From positions 62,001 through 126,000 of the forward strand of contig NZ_JALHQD010000011.1 of assembly GCF_022842145.1 (NCBI RefSeq): 64,000 nucleotides of DNA. Direction: 5' to 3'. The notes below the pieces were generated by a model, which worked only from the letters and a program-made list of their open reading frames with translations, made no database searches and was not told where the DNA came from. Shown piece by piece: positions 45,656 through 55,851 of this stretch (within the stretch, counting starts at the first letter, position 1; every line of letters begins with the position of its first letter). This DNA is from Tabrizicola sp. GTDB lineage: Bacteria > Pseudomonadota > Alphaproteobacteria > Rhodobacterales > Rhodobacteraceae. The translations under genes and the position numbers were made by a program.

Positions 45656-46461
45656 ACGCAGTTTCCCCAAGTATGGCCCCCAACCACACTGCCCCGTTCT
45701 ACCGCCCCGTGGCGCAGGAAGTGGCCCTGTTCGAAGCCGCTCACGTCAAAGGTCTACCCCTTCTTCTGAAGGGGCCGACCGGCTGCGGCAAGACGCGGTT
45801 CGTGGAACACATGGCTGCCCGCCTGGGACTCCCGCTTTACACCGTCGCCTGCCATGATGACCTCTCCGCCGCCGACCTGATCGGCCGCTATCTTCTGCGC
45901 GGCGGCGCGACCGAATGGGTCGACGGCCCCCTGACCCGCGCCGTGCGGGAAGGCGCGATCTGCTACCTCGACGAGGTTATCGAGGCCCGCAAGGATGTGA
46001 CGGTGGTCCTTCATCCTTTGACCGACAATCGCCGCACCCTGATGATCGACCGCACGGGCGAAGAACTGGTGGCTCCGCCCGGCTTCATGCTGGTGGCCAG
46101 CTACAACCCCGGCTACCAGAACATCCTGAAGCGGCTGAAACCCTCGACCCGGCAGCGGTTCCTGGCGATCACTTTCGGCTTTCCCGACCCCACGACCGAA
46201 ACCGCCGTGGTCGCCAGAGAAAGCGGTCTGGACCCCGCCCGTGTCGCGCCGTTGGTGCGCCTCGCCGGTCACATCCGCGCGCTGTCGGGGATGGACCTGG
46301 AGGAAGGCGTCTCGACCCGCCTTCTGATCTACGCTGCCAGCCTGATCGCCGGGGGGATGCCGATCGAGCGCGCCTTGCAGGCCGCAGTCGTAGAACCCCT
46401 GACCGATGAGCCGGACGTGGCGCAAGCCCTGCGCGACGTCATCGCAAGCGTCTACGGGTAA
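45652..46461 (+). CDS. norQ: NorQ, MoxR-type AAA ATPase
   Basis: LLKGPTGCGKTRFVEHMAARL, CYLDEVIEARKDVTVVLHPLTDNRR. Confidence 0.96.
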   Translation: MNAVSPSMAPNHTAPFYRPVAQEVALFEAAHVKGLPLLLKGPTGCGKTRFVEHMAARLGLPLYTVACHDDLSAADLIGRYLLRGGATEWVDGPLTRAVREGAICYLDEVIEARKDVTVVLHPLTDNRRTLMIDRTGEELVAPPGFMLVASYNPGYQNILKRLKPSTRQRFLAITFGFPDPTTETAVVARESGLDPARVAPLVRLAGHIRALSGMDLEEGVSTRLLIYAASLIAGGMPIERALQAAVVEPLTDEPDVAQALRDVIASVYG

Positions 46462-46464
46462 GAC

Positions 46465-48345
46465 ATGGCCCTGCACCCGATGGACCTGATGGAGCCGGAA
46501 GAGACGATGGGCAACCTCTGGCACGGGGTTGCCCAGCGGCTGGCCCCGGTCGCGGGCTACCCCGCGCACGCTGTGGCGCTGGAGGCGGTCCGCCCCAGCC
46601 TCACGCTCCTCTTTCGCGCGCTTGGCGGCAAACCGGGGGTAGAGATTGCCGGCAGCCCTGCCACAGCCTCGCGCCATCGGCGGAGTGCGGGGGCGCAACT
46701 TGCCGAAGCCAGGGTGCTGGAGCATGTCGCCACCTTCGACGGCGAAGTCCTGCGCCTGCCCCCGGTGATCGATGCCTTCCCGACGGCCGAACTGAACCGT
46801 GCGGCCTACCTGTGGCTGGCGGCCCTTGCCGCATCTTGCCGGCCCATCACCTTGCCAAATGACCCCTTCGCCGCCGACCTTTCCCGGCTTGAGACGATGG
46901 AACAGGCGACAACGGCGACGTTGGCGCAGTGCCCCGGACTGAAAGTCGCACATACCGCCCTGCGCGAGCATCTTCTGGCGATGTATCCCGACTTCTCCAC
47001 CTCGGCGGCGGAACAGAAGGTCGCCGCCCGCGCCCGCCTGTTGCTGGCCGGTGGCACCCTACCACCGATCGACCCCACACCTGCCCCCCGCGGTTACGCC
47101 CGGCTTCCGCCGCAGCCGATCTGGCTCCGCCTCGACCATGTCACACGCAGCAACGCCGCCTCCCCTGCCGAGGACGTGATCAGCACGCCCCCCGGCCTTG
47201 CCAGCCCGACCCGCAAACAGGGCAAGCGCGAGGATAACGAACAAGCCAACCGCACCGACAGTTTCATCATGCACCGGTTCGAATCCATCTTCTCCTGGGT
47301 CGAAAGCATGGGCCTGAACCGCGCGACGGATGACGACGATCTGGAAAACGCCCAGAAGGCGGCCGAGGATCAGGACCACATCACGCTGACCAAACACCAC
47401 AAACGCGCTGCCACCCGCCTGCGCCTGCACCTCGACCTCGCACCCCAGGACGCCGAGCATGAGCGTCTGTCCGACATCTTCACTTACCCCGAATGGAACC
47501 ACCGCGCCCGCAGCTATATGCCCGACCACACCCGCGTGCTGGAGGCAGAAGCCACGCCAGGCGACCGCTTTGCCCCCGATCCGCGCCTACTGGCCCGCGT
47601 GCGAAAGCAGTTCGAGGCGCTGCACCCCCGCCGCATCCTGCTTCCCCGGCAGGTGGACGGTGCTGAACTCGACCTTGACGCGCTGATCACCGCCCAAGTC
47701 GCGATCCGGGCCACCGGGCAAGGCAGCGACCGCATCTTTCGCGACCTGCGGCATGTGGAACGCGATCTGTCGGTGGCGATTCTGATGGACTGCTCCCGTT
47801 CCACGGAGTCGGTGGTCGGCAGTCGCAGCATCATCGACACCACGCGTGAGGCATTGGCGGCGTTGGCCGGCGGCATCGACGCGGCGGGGGATCGGCTGGC
47901 GATCTGGGGGTTCTCCTCGCTGCGCCGCGACCGGGTATTCCTTACCCGCTGCAAGGGCTTTGACGGCCGCGTGACCCCCGAGGTCACCGCCCGCATCGGT
48001 GGTCTGCACCCCGGCCATTACACCCGCCTTGGGGCAGCGATCCGCCATGTCACAGCACAGCTTGGCCATGAACCCTCGGCCCGCAAGCTGTTGCTGGTGC
48101 TGACCGACGGCAAGCCCAACGACCTTGACCACTACGAAGGCACCCACGGGATCGAGGACAGCCATATGGCCGTCCGCGAGGCCCGTCGTATAGGGCAAGC
48201 CGTGCATGGCGTTATCGTCGATGCTGACGGGCAGGACTGGTTCGCCCGCATCTTCGGCCGCGCCGGTTTCACCCTTCTGCCCGACCCAGCCCGCCTTGGC
48301 CGCGCGCTTCCCGACATCTACCGATCCCTCACGCAGGAGACCTGA
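46465..48345 (+). CDS. norD: NorD, VWA-domain protein
   Basis: AILMDCSRSTESVVGSRSIIDTTREAL, LLVLTDGKPNDLDHYEG; adjacent to norQ. Confidence 0.95.
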   Translation: MALHPMDLMEPEETMGNLWHGVAQRLAPVAGYPAHAVALEAVRPSLTLLFRALGGKPGVEIAGSPATASRHRRSAGAQLAEARVLEHVATFDGEVLRLPPVIDAFPTAELNRAAYLWLAALAASCRPITLPNDPFAADLSRLETMEQATTATLAQCPGLKVAHTALREHLLAMYPDFSTSAAEQKVAARARLLLAGGTLPPIDPTPAPRGYARLPPQPIWLRLDHVTRSNAASPAEDVISTPPGLASPTRKQGKREDNEQANRTDSFIMHRFESIFSWVESMGLNRATDDDDLENAQKAAEDQDHITLTKHHKRAATRLRLHLDLAPQDAEHERLSDIFTYPEWNHRARSYMPDHTRVLEAEATPGDRFAPDPRLLARVRKQFEALHPRRILLPRQVDGAELDLDALITAQVAIRATGQGSDRIFRDLRHVERDLSVAILMDCSRSTESVVGSRSIIDTTREALAALAGGIDAAGDRLAIWGFSSLRRDRVFLTRCKGFDGRVTPEVTARIGGLHPGHYTRLGAAIRHVTAQLGHEPSARKLLLVLTDGKPNDLDHYEGTHGIEDSHMAVREARRIGQAVHGVIVDADGQDWFARIFGRAGFTLLPDPARLGRALPDIYRSLTQET

Positions 48346-48346
48346 C

Positions 48347-48523
48347 ATGCGCCGTATTCTTTGCCTTGCGCCCTTCCTCGTCCCCACCGCCGCCTTGGCC
48401 GAGGCGTTCCAGCGCCCCATCCCCCAGCCCCAGACCGCCGAGGCTGAACTGGCGTACCTCACAGCCTCGCTGATCTTCCTTGCCGCGCTGATCGCCGTGC
48501 AATGGCTGGTCAGCCGCAGATGA
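48347..48523 (+). CDS. Small membrane protein in nor operon
   Basis: 58 aa: signal/TM N-terminus and second TM; immediately after norD. Confidence 0.7.
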   Translation: MRRILCLAPFLVPTAALAEAFQRPIPQPQTAEAELAYLTASLIFLAALIAVQWLVSRR

Positions 48524-48738
48524 GCCTGTGGCGCCTGACGCTGATCCTCTACCCGTTCGGGGCCGGGGCGATGGCGGTGAACCTGTTCTTCACCTCGCTG
48601 ATCTGGTCCTGGGTCGGCTGGCCGGTGCTGACGCCAATCCAATCGCTGGCGGGTGGCCTGGTCCTGGGCCTGCCCGCGACAGCGGCGTTTGCCCGTCACA
48701 TCCGCGCGCTGATGGCGAAGGCGGACGAAAAACCGTGA
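48520..48738 (+). CDS. Small membrane protein in nor operon (NorF-like position)
   Basis: 72 aa, two TM segments, ATGA overlap with preceding gene. Confidence 0.7.
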   Translation: MSLWRLTLILYPFGAGAMAVNLFFTSLIWSWVGWPVLTPIQSLAGGLVLGLPATAAFARHIRALMAKADEKP

Positions 48739-49115
48739 CGTCGCGAACTTTTACAGTTTCGCGCGGTCACCTAACGACGACCATGAGGATGATGCCGGCT
48801 CCTTCTTCTGACTCGACGCCTGCCAAAACAATCTCCGCCGGAGCGAGCAGCTTTTGGTTGCATGACCTTGGCTGCATTCGCGCCGATCTATAAAGGGTCT
48901 TTGTATCGCCCTTTCCGCCAAGACCTCGTGTCTACTCCCGAGGCCCTAACCCCTAGGGATTTTGATGGTGTGGTACGCTTTCGGTCTTGGCTATTCTCGC
49001 CGTCTTGTCCCCGAGGCTGCTTTCGGCCCATAGCCGTCCTTCAGCGAGATTCGCTCCGGTTTCCAAAGCGGTCATTCACCACGTGCGCCGAGACGATATT
49101 GATCACGAAGGTTGT

Positions 49116-50375
49116 TCAGCCGGGCGTCGTAGCGGCGTGGTATGTGTTAAGCACCGCTTCTACTGATTGCCGAAGAAGGCCGTCGATGTCTGCCGGTCCA
49201 GCATCGACGGAGGTAGGCAGATATTGTTGGCGGACGGGAGCCGGAATTCGCCGACCTGAAAGACGCGCCTTCAGTTTTTCGACTGCTGAATGAGCGACTA
49301 CGTCGGGCCAGTAATAGCGGATCCTGTCCGAATAGCTGAAATGACGCTGGACCCAGAGGTCCGTGTCGGACCCATGGTAATATTTTGCCCAGTTCGCTGG
49401 AGAGGTCTGCATCACGGATTCCATCGTCCGCATCAATCCGTTCTGTGGAGCCGTGCCATCCAAAACGTCCGCAATCGCGTCAAGTCCGTAAAGCGCTTCG
49501 CGCAAGGCAAAGGTCAGCCAAGGACCTACCTTCAGGATCGAGAAGCCATCGCCAACCATCTGCCGCAGGCCAGCGTCGGTCTGATAGTCGGTCGAATGCG
49601 CTTCGAAGACGACAGTCGGCAAATCCGAAAGGACGGCGGATAGGGCGCGGGCCTTTTCCGGTGCGTAGTGGATCACGTCGTCATGACCGAACTCCACGCC
49701 CGGCTGCACGACGAGTGCAATTACGCGGGAAAATGCGTCGGACTGTCCCGCCGCGTCGAAGGCACTGCGATGGACTTCGTAGGTCGTGGCAACGGAAGCG
49801 GGTTCGGTGATCTGGAGGTGATCGAGACCGTCCACCGCGCCGCCCGGGACGGGGACTTCGGTGCCGATGACATAGACCGGTGCGTGGGAGCCCTTGTGGT
49901 GCGCTTCCGCCATCGCTGCCAGACGGGCGGCGCGTTCGGCGGTCTTGGCATCTGCAAGTGCCACGGGTTCACCGAAGCAGCCCATCGAGGTGTCGAGGTG
50001 CAGTTTGGTGAAGCCTGCGGCGGCGAAGGCTGCGATCATCTCTTCGGCTTTCGCCATCGCCTGATCGGCGGGCAAATGTTTCCACGGGTTGGGGCCAAGG
50101 TGATCACCGCCAAGGATGATCCGGTCCTTCGGGTAACCCACACGGTCCGCCATGGTGAAAACGAGATCGCGGAAATCGGCGGGTGTCATTCCGGTGTAGC
50201 CGCCGTCCTGATTGACCTGATTGCATGTCGCTTCGATCACCACGGGCAGGCCGGTTTTCGAACCGTGGCGGAGCGTGGCTTCGATGACCGTCGGATGGGC
50301 AGAGCAAACCGAGGTGATTCCGGGTTTCATTCCGGCACGATAGTCGGCCGCGAGTGTCAGGAGGGGATGGGACAT
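49116..50375 (-). CDS. GatZ/KbaZ family protein (tagatose-bisphosphate aldolase non-catalytic subunit or tagatose-6-P 4-epimerase)
   Basis: ITSVCSAHPTVIEATLRHG, IEATCNQVNQDGGYTGMTPADFRD, ILGGDHLGPNPW. Confidence 0.92.
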   Translation of the reverse strand: MSHPLLTLAADYRAGMKPGITSVCSAHPTVIEATLRHGSKTGLPVVIEATCNQVNQDGGYTGMTPADFRDLVFTMADRVGYPKDRIILGGDHLGPNPWKHLPADQAMAKAEEMIAAFAAAGFTKLHLDTSMGCFGEPVALADAKTAERAARLAAMAEAHHKGSHAPVYVIGTEVPVPGGAVDGLDHLQITEPASVATTYEVHRSAFDAAGQSDAFSRVIALVVQPGVEFGHDDVIHYAPEKARALSAVLSDLPTVVFEAHSTDYQTDAGLRQMVGDGFSILKVGPWLTFALREALYGLDAIADVLDGTAPQNGLMRTMESVMQTSPANWAKYYHGSDTDLWVQRHFSYSDRIRYYWPDVVAHSAVEKLKARLSGRRIPAPVRQQYLPTSVDAGPADIDGLLRQSVEAVLNTYHAATTPG

Positions 50376-51322
50376 CAGACAAAACGTCCTTGTGAAGCCG
50401 CGAAGGCGCGGATGTTGTCAAGGGTTGCCGCGCCTTCCATCGGACCGCGTTCGGTCACGGCCAAGGCTCCGGCGGCGGCGGCAAGGGTCAGGGCGCGGTC
50501 GATGTCTTCCCCGCGGAGCCAGAGCGCGGTGAATGCTCCGCCAAAGCAGTCGCCCGCGCCGGTGGGATCGACTTCCTGAACCTTGAATGCGGGAACGAAG
50601 CGGCGGCCGGCGGCGTCGTGATAGGCGACGCCGGTCGAGCCCTGTTTGTGAACGATGGCGCGGATGCCGCGCGCGAGGAGTTCCGCAACGGCCCCGGCTT
50701 CGTCCTTGGCCTTGGTCAGGAGCGTGATCTCGTCCCCGCTGGGCAGGAAGATGTCGGTGGCAGACAGGATCGCCTGCATCGCTTCGCCCATGCCCGGCGC
50801 ATCAAGGATTTCCTTGCGCAGGTTCGGGTCGAAGGAAACGGTGCCGCCCTTTGCGCAGATCGCGCGGGCTGCGTCGATGTTGAAGGCGATGATCTCGGGG
50901 CTGGATAAGGATGAGCCCATCACATGCAGATGGTGCGCTGAGGCTAGGAGGGCATCCACGGTATCGCTTTTGGGCAAAGTCCCACAGGCGCTGTGCCGGA
51001 TGTTGAATACGAAATCGCGCGATCCATCGGCGCGGTAGCGGACAAAGGCGCTGCCTGTCGGGCGCTCGTGGTCAATGCAGATAGCTGAGATGTCAACGCC
51101 GTCTGCGGCCAGACGTTCCGTGTTCATGCGACCGAAGTCGTCGTTGCCGACCATCGAGATGATCCCGCAGGGCTGGCCCATCCGCGCCACCTGATCGATG
51201 AAAATCGCAGGAGCGCCGGAAGGATATGGGCCGGTCAGCGCGAGGGGCGCGCGGAAGCCGTTGCCTGCGGTATCGGCCATGATTTCCACCAGGATCTCCC
51301 CGGCAACGACGATCTTCTTCAC
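50375..51322 (-). CDS. PfkB family carbohydrate kinase
   Basis: KKIVVAGEILVEIMAD; EVDPTGAGDCFGGAFTALWL; GTG start. Confidence 0.92.
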   Translation of the reverse strand: MKKIVVAGEILVEIMADTAGNGFRAPLALTGPYPSGAPAIFIDQVARMGQPCGIISMVGNDDFGRMNTERLAADGVDISAICIDHERPTGSAFVRYRADGSRDFVFNIRHSACGTLPKSDTVDALLASAHHLHVMGSSLSSPEIIAFNIDAARAICAKGGTVSFDPNLRKEILDAPGMGEAMQAILSATDIFLPSGDEITLLTKAKDEAGAVAELLARGIRAIVHKQGSTGVAYHDAAGRRFVPAFKVQEVDPTGAGDCFGGAFTALWLRGEDIDRALTLAAAAGALAVTERGPMEGAATLDNIRAFAASQGRFV

Positions 51323-51420
51323 GGAAAGCCTCGATCTTTGGCGTGGCCATGTCGCGGACCATGCACACGTAGCATTTGCTTGACCCGTGCCATTTGGGGT
51401 GCTTAGTGTCAACCAATAAC

Positions 51421-51434
51421 TTTACGCGCGATAA
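51421..51434. promoter_or_regulatory. Candidate LacI-type operator
   Basis: TTTACGCGCGATAA, near-palindrome; same core as 52572..52585. Confidence 0.5.
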
Positions 51435-51532
51435 TTTTTCGCCAAATATAGCCTGCCGATGGGTGTTGCGCGCGCTTCCCTGGGCGGCTTAAGGCTGGAA
51501 TCGGCAGAGTTCGCGAGCCCGAAGGTGCAGGG

Positions 51533-52555
51533 ATGGAAGACCAGAAGATCCGGAATATGGAAGAATTTTCCGCTGTGAGCGGAATTTCCCGCCCCACGGT
51601 GTCGAAGTATTTCAACGATCCGACCAGTGTCAGGCGCTCGACCCGTGACCGGATCGAGCATGCGCTAAAGCAATACGATTTCCGGCCGAACCTGTTCGCG
51701 ATCAATCAGAATCGTAAGTCGACCAAGAACATCGGTATCGTTGTGCCGCATATCGTCGACCCGTTCTTTGCCGAGATCGTCCGCCTGATCGAGCAACGCT
51801 GTATTGAAGCGGGATATTGGGCGATCGTGCTCAGCTCGCATGGCGAGGCGGAGCTCGAGGCGAATGCGCTGGACCTGCTTCGGTCGATGAAGTTGGCGGG
51901 GGCGGTCATCGCGCCGCTGGGCGAGCGGTCGGATCGAGCGCGGATGATGCAATTCGCTTCGGAAATTCCAACGGTTATCTTCGACAGCCCGCTTGGTTCC
52001 GGCGAAGCCTTTGTAGGGACTGACAATTTTCATAGCATCGGGCTGATCGTCGACTATCTTTGCCGCACCGGTGAGCCGCCTTGCTTCCTCGAGATGCCGG
52101 CCGTGAACGAGAACGCGTTGGAGCGGAAGAACGCATACATCGGGGCGATGGAACGTCAGGGATTGACGCCCGAGGTGGTGCCTGTGGCCGAAAGTGACTG
52201 GGGTTTCGAACAGATCGGCTATGAGCAGGGGCTTCGCCTTCTCTCTCGCTGGAGCTTCCCCACATCAACGGTTCTCTGTGCGAATGACCGGATCGCGATC
52301 GGCCTCCTGGCGGCGGCCTATGAGCGTGGCTTGCGGATCGGTCGGGGGCCAGGTTCCGCCATGCGGATCGCGGGGCATGATGACCATCCATTGTCCCGAT
52401 TCACCTGCCCGCCGCTAACGACCGTGGCGCAGGACCATGCGGCCATCGCGGACAAGAGCGTGAGCGCACTTTTCGATATGATCGAAGACGGCGGTCCGCA
52501 GGATCGCGCACCTGTGAAACTTGAAGGAAAGCTCATCATGCGTCTTTCCGCATAG
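51533..52555 (+). CDS. LacI family transcriptional regulator
   Basis: RNMEEFSAVSGISRPTVSKYFNDPTSVRRSTRDRIEHAL HTH. Confidence 0.94.
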   Translation: MEDQKIRNMEEFSAVSGISRPTVSKYFNDPTSVRRSTRDRIEHALKQYDFRPNLFAINQNRKSTKNIGIVVPHIVDPFFAEIVRLIEQRCIEAGYWAIVLSSHGEAELEANALDLLRSMKLAGAVIAPLGERSDRARMMQFASEIPTVIFDSPLGSGEAFVGTDNFHSIGLIVDYLCRTGEPPCFLEMPAVNENALERKNAYIGAMERQGLTPEVVPVAESDWGFEQIGYEQGLRLLSRWSFPTSTVLCANDRIAIGLLAAAYERGLRIGRGPGSAMRIAGHDDHPLSRFTCPPLTTVAQDHAAIADKSVSALFDMIEDGGPQDRAPVKLEGKLIMRLSA

Positions 52556-52571
52556 CGCGATCAAAGTAAAA

Positions 52572-52585
52572 TTGGCGCGCGTAAA
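52572..52585. promoter_or_regulatory. Candidate LacI-type operator upstream of polyol ABC operon
   Basis: TTGGCGCGCGTAAA, shares TTnnCGCGCGnnAA with 51421..51434. Confidence 0.5.
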
Positions 52586-52661
52586 AAATTAGATTGACTC
52601 TTGCGTTGGATCGCCACTAGCTTCTCTCCACGACATCAGGGGAACCAAGGGAGGAAATCCG

Positions 52662-53984
52662 ATGAAGATGAAGAACTTCCTGCTTACGGCAGGGACCATG
52701 GCTATGATGGTCGGCGCTGGCTTTGCGTCGGCTGAAGAGATTACCGTCGCGACGGTCAACAATAACGACATGATCGTGATGCAGGAACTCGCTCCGAAGT
52801 GGGAAGAGGCGACCGGCAACAAGATCAACTGGGTCGTTCTGGAAGAGAACGTGCTGCGCCAGCGCACTACCCAGGATATTTCGACGAACGGTGGTTCCTT
52901 CGACATAATGTTCATCGGTGCTTATGAAACGCCGATCTGGGGCAAGAACGGCTGGCTGGCTCCGCTCGACGATTTTGCGAATGACGCGAACTATGATCTG
53001 GAAGACATCTTCCCGCTTGTCCGCAGCAGCCTCTCGGCAGACAACCACCTTTACGCCGTTCCGCTCTACTCGGAAACGTCGTTCACCTATTACCGCACGG
53101 ACCTGTTCGAGAAGGCAGGCGTCGCCAAGCCGACCTCGCAGATCACCTATGACGAATTCCGTGACATCGTCGCAAAGGTTCACGATCCCGAAAACGGCAT
53201 CTACGGCACCTGCCAGCGCGGTAAGGCCGGCTGGGGTGAGAACATGGCGTTCGTCGGCACGCTGGCAAATGCCTTCGGCGCGCGCTGGTTCGACGAGCAG
53301 TGGCAGCCGCAGTTGAACTCACCCGAGTGGAACGCAGCGATCACCTACTACGTCGACCTGATGACCAAATACGGTCCGCCCGGTGCGACCGCCAACGGTC
53401 ACAACGAGAACCGCGCCCTTTTCAAGGATGGCAAATGCGCCACCTGGATCGACGCCACCTCGGCCGCGAACGATGTGAAGAACCCGGCCAACTCGAAGGT
53501 CGCGGACATTACCGACTTCTTCCAGGCCCCGAAGCAGGCGACCGACAAGGGCACCGGCTGGTTCTGGTCCTGGGCGCTCGCCATCCCAGCCAGCTCGCAG
53601 AAGCAGGATGTAGCCAAGGACTTCCTAAAGTGGGCGACCTCGAAGGAATACTTCCAGATGGTCGGCGAAACCAAGGGCTGGGTTGCGGTTCCGAGCGGCA
53701 CGCGCGCCTCGATCCACGAAGATCCGCGCCTGCTGGAAGCGGCACCCTTCGCGGCAACCATCAAGGACGCGATCTTCTCGGTTGACCCGTCGAACCCGAC
53801 CCGTGATCCGGTTCCCTACACCGGCGTCCAGTTCGTCGCGATCCCGGAATTCCAGGGTATCGGCAACTTCGTCGGCCAGCAGGTCGCAGCGGCTCTGGCC
53901 GGTGACGTGACGGTCGAAGAAGCACTGGCCGCAAGCCAGGACTTCGCGACCCGCGAAATGACCAAGGCTGGTTACATCAAGTAA
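52662..53984 (+). CDS. Polyol/sugar ABC transporter substrate-binding protein (SmoE-like)
   Basis: Signal peptide; EITVATVNNNDMIVMQELAPKWEEATGNKINWV. Confidence 0.93.
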   Translation: MKMKNFLLTAGTMAMMVGAGFASAEEITVATVNNNDMIVMQELAPKWEEATGNKINWVVLEENVLRQRTTQDISTNGGSFDIMFIGAYETPIWGKNGWLAPLDDFANDANYDLEDIFPLVRSSLSADNHLYAVPLYSETSFTYYRTDLFEKAGVAKPTSQITYDEFRDIVAKVHDPENGIYGTCQRGKAGWGENMAFVGTLANAFGARWFDEQWQPQLNSPEWNAAITYYVDLMTKYGPPGATANGHNENRALFKDGKCATWIDATSAANDVKNPANSKVADITDFFQAPKQATDKGTGWFWSWALAIPASSQKQDVAKDFLKWATSKEYFQMVGETKGWVAVPSGTRASIHEDPRLLEAAPFAATIKDAIFSVDPSNPTRDPVPYTGVQFVAIPEFQGIGNFVGQQVAAALAGDVTVEEALAASQDFATREMTKAGYIK

Positions 53985-54126
53985 GCATCCTCCACGGGCG
54001 GGTCGTTCCTCATGGATCGGCCCGCCTCTTTCTTCCAGACCACCGCATGTCTCGCGTAGCTGTGTAGCAAGGGCCCCGCCGGGGTCTTTCCTTCAACGCT
54101 GCTGACCAATCGAACGGGAGAACTAT

Positions 54127-54999
54127 ATGGCGACCAAAGCATCCCGCACGGCTGCAAGGCTGATGATTTCACCGGCTGTCATCCTGTTGTTCGCCTGGAT
54201 GATCGTCCCGCTGGTCCTGACGCTCTACTTCTCGTTCCTGCGTTACAACCTGCTCACGCCGAGCGGTAATCCCTTTGTCGGTTTCGAGAACTATTATTGG
54301 TTCCTGACCGATCCGAGCTTCACGGCTGCGGCCGTCAACACCTTGCTTCTGGTCGGGGGCGTCCTGCTCATCACCGTTATCGGGGGCATCCTTTTCGCGC
54401 TTCTTCTCGACCGCCCGATGTTCGGGCAGGGGATCATCCGGATCATGGTGATCGCGCCCTTCTTCGTGATGCCCACTGTTTCGGCGCTGGTCTGGAAGAA
54501 CATGTTCATGAACCCAGTGAACGGGATTTTCGGGCGCATCGCGACGGGGCTCGGGTTCGAACCGATCGACTTCTTCGGCAACATGCCACTTGGAGCCATC
54601 ACGATCATCGTTGCTTGGCAATGGCTGCCCTTTGCCACGCTGATCCTTCTGACGGCACTGCAATCGCTGGATCAAGAACAGCTCGAGGCGTCGGAAATGG
54701 ACGGGGCGAACTGGCTAAACCGCTTCTGGTATATCATGCTGCCCCACCTCGCGCGGGCGATCACCGTGGTGATCTTGATCCAGACGATCTTCCTGCTGTC
54801 CGTCTTTGCCGAAATCCTCGTCACCACCAACGGCGGTCCGGGCACGGCTTCGACCACGCTCACCTACCTCGTCTATGTCGCATCGCTTCTGCAATACGAC
54901 GTGGGCATGGGCAGTGCGGGGGGCGTCGTTGCGGTCGTCCTCGCCAATATCGTCGCGATCTTCCTGATGCGGATGATCGGCAAGAACCTCGACGCGTAA
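54127..54999 (+). CDS. Polyol ABC transporter permease (SmoF-like)
   Basis: MISPAVILLFAWMIVPLVLTLYFSFLRYN; EASEMDGANWLNRFWYIMLPHL EAA motif. Confidence 0.93.
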   Translation: MATKASRTAARLMISPAVILLFAWMIVPLVLTLYFSFLRYNLLTPSGNPFVGFENYYWFLTDPSFTAAAVNTLLLVGGVLLITVIGGILFALLLDRPMFGQGIIRIMVIAPFFVMPTVSALVWKNMFMNPVNGIFGRIATGLGFEPIDFFGNMPLGAITIIVAWQWLPFATLILLTALQSLDQEQLEASEMDGANWLNRFWYIMLPHLARAITVVILIQTIFLLSVFAEILVTTNGGPGTASTTLTYLVYVASLLQYDVGMGSAGGVVAVVLANIVAIFLMRMIGKNLDA

Positions 55000-55010
55000 G
55001 GGGACAATCC

Positions 55011-55844
55011 ATGGCTCGCGCAGTTTCGACCCGGACCAAGGTCCTCAACACCGCCATTGCAGGAACGCTGGGGTTCCTGATGTTCTTCCCGATCCTTTGG
55101 ATCATCATCCTGTCTTTCAAGACAGAAGAAGACGCGATCCGTGCGCCGTTGGAGGTCCTGTTTCAATCGGGCTGGACCATAGAGAACTTCCTGACCGTTC
55201 AGGCGCGGTCGGACTACTTCAAGCACTTCTCGAATTCGGTCATCATCTCGCTGGGTTCGACCCTGCTTGGGTTGATCATCGCCATACCTGCTGCCTGGGC
55301 GATGGCCTTCGTGCCTGCGAAGCGCACCAAGGATGTGCTGATGTGGATGCTGTCCACCAAGATGATGCCGCCGGTTGGTGTGCTCGTCCCGATTTACCTG
55401 ATCTTCCGCGATACCGGCCTTCTGGACAGCCTCATCGGCCTGACTGTGGTTCTCATGCTGATCAACCTGCCGATCATCATCTGGATGCTCTACACTTACT
55501 TCCGCGAAATTCCGGGCGAGATCCTTGAAGCAGCTCGGATGGACGGCGCGACGCTGAAGAAAGAGATTCTTTACGTCCTGGCCCCGATGGCTTTGCCGGG
55601 CATCGCTTCGACAATCCTTTTGAACATCATCCTCGCTTGGAACGAGGCGTTCTGGACACTCAACCTGACAGCGGCCAACGCGGCACCGCTGACGGCCTTC
55701 ATCGCCAGCTATTCCAGCCCCGAGGGTCTGTTCTTCGCGAAGCTTTCGGCGGCCTCTCTCATGGCCATTGCGCCGATCCTAATCATGGGCTGGTTCAGCC
55801 AGAAACAACTTGTCCGCGGCCTGACCTTCGGCGCGGTGAAGTGA
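55011..55844 (+). CDS. Polyol ABC transporter permease (SmoG-like)
   Basis: [48 protein letters not shown]. Confidence 0.93.
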   Translation: MARAVSTRTKVLNTAIAGTLGFLMFFPILWIIILSFKTEEDAIRAPLEVLFQSGWTIENFLTVQARSDYFKHFSNSVIISLGSTLLGLIIAIPAAWAMAFVPAKRTKDVLMWMLSTKMMPPVGVLVPIYLIFRDTGLLDSLIGLTVVLMLINLPIIIWMLYTYFREIPGEILEAARMDGATLKKEILYVLAPMALPGIASTILLNIILAWNEAFWTLNLTAANAAPLTAFIASYSSPEGLFFAKLSAASLMAIAPILIMGWFSQKQLVRGLTFGAVK

Positions 55845-55851
55845 GGACGAT

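Noticed and set aside
48862-49293. 143-aa plus ORF after the nor operon
   Set aside because: Second half is antisense to the GatZ-like gene; composition not convincing, no domain recognised
54297-55010. N-terminal half of the 515-aa plus ORF 54297..55844
   Set aside because: Out-of-frame read of the SmoF-like permease; the true gene starts at 55011
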